From Mariluticola halotolerans (GTDB lineage Bacteria; Pseudomonadota; Alphaproteobacteria; Rhizobiales; Devosiaceae): a stretch of DNA of 64,000 bases. Position 1 is the first letter of the stretch. Every line of letters begins with the position of its first letter. The notes beneath the pieces were generated by a model that was given only the letters and a program-made list of their open reading frames with translations, was not told the DNA's origin and searched no databases. Positions 63,824 to 64,000 of this stretch are shown piece after piece. Where the stretch lies: contig NZ_CP090960.1 of assembly GCF_021611515.1 (NCBI RefSeq), forward strand, positions 744,001 to 808,000, in the 5' to 3' direction. The translations under genes and the position numbers were made by a program.

Positions 63824-64000
63824 TTAGCTCTCGGCGATTGTCCGGCCGAGGCTGGAGAGCCCGACAGCGACAATGAGAATGGCACCCTGGAATACATATT
63901 GGGAGAATGTGGGCGCACCGAAAATGTTGAGGCCGTTGAAGCCGAATGCGATGATCAGCGCGCCAACGAAGGTCCCCATAACGTGGAATTCGCCATCGCG
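63824..64000 (-). CDS. ABC transporter permease, RbsC-like, C-terminal part
   Basis: The last 58 codons of a permease gene that continues beyond the window. The readable part (GTFVGALIIAFGFNGLNIFG ... GAILIVAVGLSSLGR) matches the C-terminus of ribose/sugar-type permeases. It is upstream of the hydrolase in the same direction. Start and total length cannot be seen. Confidence 0.75.
   Translation of the reverse strand, partial: RDGEFHVMGTFVGALIIAFGFNGLNIFGAPTFSQYVFQGAILIVAVGLSSLGRTIAES

Overview
The window looks like chromosome of an alphaproteobacterium of the order Hyphomicrobiales, probably near Devosia or Pelagibacterium (family-level inference only). The evidence is the gene order pcm-surE-serS-tatCBA-scpBA-SPOR-argS-dgt-erpA-xth-exoR and valS-popZ-tolC-pcm, a PhyR/NepR/EcfG general stress response, and a PccR-controlled propionyl-CoA pathway. 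Coding density is high and base composition GC-rich, except in one inserted island and a few short AT-rich gaps.

Layout. 1-24.5 kb is conserved core: an AAA ATPase, a degenerate LytM/LysM lipoprotein, protein repair (pcm, surE), serS, the Tat translocase, condensin partners scpAB, a large SPOR-domain membrane protein, argS, dgt, erpA, xth, an ExoR-like periplasmic repressor, valS, popZ, tolC, a second pcm, tRNA-Cys and mobA. Two departures stand out: no nagZ lies between scpA and the SPOR gene, and an orphan ABC ATPase sits between scpB and tatA.

24.6-30.0 kb is a 5.4-kb integrated element in the 3' end of tRNA-Asn. It is bounded by exact 30-bp direct repeats (24600-24629 and 30006-30035). 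It carries a tyrosine integrase beside the tRNA, a small secreted protein, a small lipoprotein, about 1.4 kb of largely unreadable DNA, a serine recombinase and a coupled pair of small membrane proteins.

30.4-39.9 kb is a tightly packed catabolic operon: aldehyde dehydrogenase, TRAP transporter DctPQM, zinc alcohol dehydrogenase, class III CoA transferase, CitE-like lyase, LysR regulator and a 2-hydroxyacid dehydrogenase. A 17-bp palindrome of LysR-box form lies upstream. 40.0-48.8 kb is propionate assimilation (mce, mcmA, pccA, pccB and pccR), with four TTGCAA palindromes between pccB and pccR.

48.8-58.9 kb is a general stress response cluster: csbD, an HWE-type histidine kinase, a DUF1328 protein, phyR, nepR-ecfG, a single-domain response regulator, a Crp/Fnr regulator, a lipid-kinase-like gene, a DUF2254 protein, dps, a holin-like protein, a DUF883 protein, a PRC-barrel protein and a DUF3309 protein. 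Seven perfect and one imperfect EcfG-type promoters (GGAAC, 16 bases, CGTT) can be read directly in front of these units. 58.9-64.0 kb holds a second TRAP transporter diverging from a FadR-family regulator, with a pair of matching inverted operators between them, then a metallo-beta-lactamase-fold hydrolase and the end of a sugar-type ABC permease cut by the window edge.
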